From Promethearchaeota archaeon (GTDB lineage: Archaea > Asgardarchaeota > Lokiarchaeia > Sigyniarchaeales > Promethearchaeaceae), in the NCBI GenBank assembly GCA_014729055.1, contig WJKO01000650.1, forward strand, positions 1-6,881: DNA of 6,881 nucleotides, read 5' to 3'. Below, piece after piece: positions 6,536-6,881 of this stretch (positions within the stretch are counted from its first letter, which is position 1; every line of letters starts with the position of its first letter). The position numbers and the translations under genes are program-made. The notes below the pieces were generated by a model that saw nothing but the letters and a program-made list of their open reading frames with translations, did no database searches and was not told the origin of the DNA.

Positions 6536-6881
6536 AAACAATAGAAGAGATTGGTGAAAATTCTTTGGATTATAATAAGTTCCAAACATTTATCATTCAA
6601 GGATCATCATATCTTGAGCATAAAGACCTCAAGAATCAAGATTTTTGGTTAGATATAAATGCCAATAATATATTTAGTGATGCTTTCATACCCTCTGATG
6701 TTATTTTGAATAATCTTTGCGAAGATAAACATATTGATCAAGACGCCACTGTAATCAAGGAAGCGGAATTAAATAACTTCTTTGAAATATTTAACTCCTC
6801 TTATGAAATTATGGAGAATCAAGGAAAATTCATAGAATTAATGAGCCAGTTAAGAAATCTCTTTGTTTTATTTGATCTTAT
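6532..6881 (+). CDS. Unrecognised protein, 3'-truncated by the window edge
   Basis: An open frame starts at ATG 6532, which overlaps the TGA of the coiled-coil gene as ATGA, and continues without a stop to the end of the window (116 complete codons visible). The start reads MKTIEEIGENSLDYNKFQTF; the rest is acidic and rich in Asn, Phe, Ile and Leu (FFEIFNSSYEIMENQGKFIE, then LMSQLRNLFVLFDL), probably helical. No motif was recognised, and no Walker A or metal-binding signature appears in the visible part. The junction, matching composition and stop-free length support a real seventh gene of the same operon. The product could be any length. Confidence 0.75.
   Translation, partial: MKTIEEIGENSLDYNKFQTFIIQGSSYLEHKDLKNQDFWLDINANNIFSDAFIPSDVILNNLCEDKHIDQDATVIKEAELNNFFEIFNSSYEIMENQGKFIELMSQLRNLFVLFDL

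Overview
The window is an AT-rich stretch (roughly one third G+C by eye) packed with genes on the + strand only. Seven coding regions run head to tail with overlaps of 3-8 nt or gaps of 2-47 nt; the first is cut by the left edge and the last by the right edge. No rRNA, tRNA, CRISPR, transposase or integrase is visible. The Lys/Ile/Glu/Asn-rich proteins, CxxC zinc ribbons, a GGTGA-type ribosome binding site and mixed ATG/GTG starts suggest an archaeon. An AT-rich Asgard-type archaeon is my best guess, but it rests on style alone and no marker gene supports it.

Layout: (1) 3-1199, 3' part of a helical protein with possible winged-helix segments and a compact Cys/His cluster. (2) 1192-2148, a protein built as two repeats of zinc ribbon plus beta-rich module. 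(3) 2154-3272 and (4) 3275-4528, two adjacent helical proteins that I find to be diverged paralogues from motifs aligning without gaps. (5) 4576-5670, a single-domain AAA+ ATPase with intact Walker A, Walker B, sensor 1 and arginine residues, preceded by a duplicated, frame-shifted copy of its own start. (6) 5687-6535, a charged coiled-coil protein with a very basic tail. (7) 6532-6881, the N-terminal 116 residues of an unrecognised protein.

Only the ATPase has a recognisable family. The tight spacing suggests one transcript, and therefore perhaps one complex: an ATP-driven remodelling motor (5), two related helical scaffold or adaptor subunits (3, 4), a likely nucleic-acid-binding double zinc-ribbon protein (2), a charged coiled-coil protein (6) and two further unknown subunits (1, 7). 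I could not match this arrangement to a named system such as ESCRT, BREX, Wadjet/SMC, MoxR-vWA or gas vesicles. The substrate (DNA, RNA or protein) and the biological role remain open.
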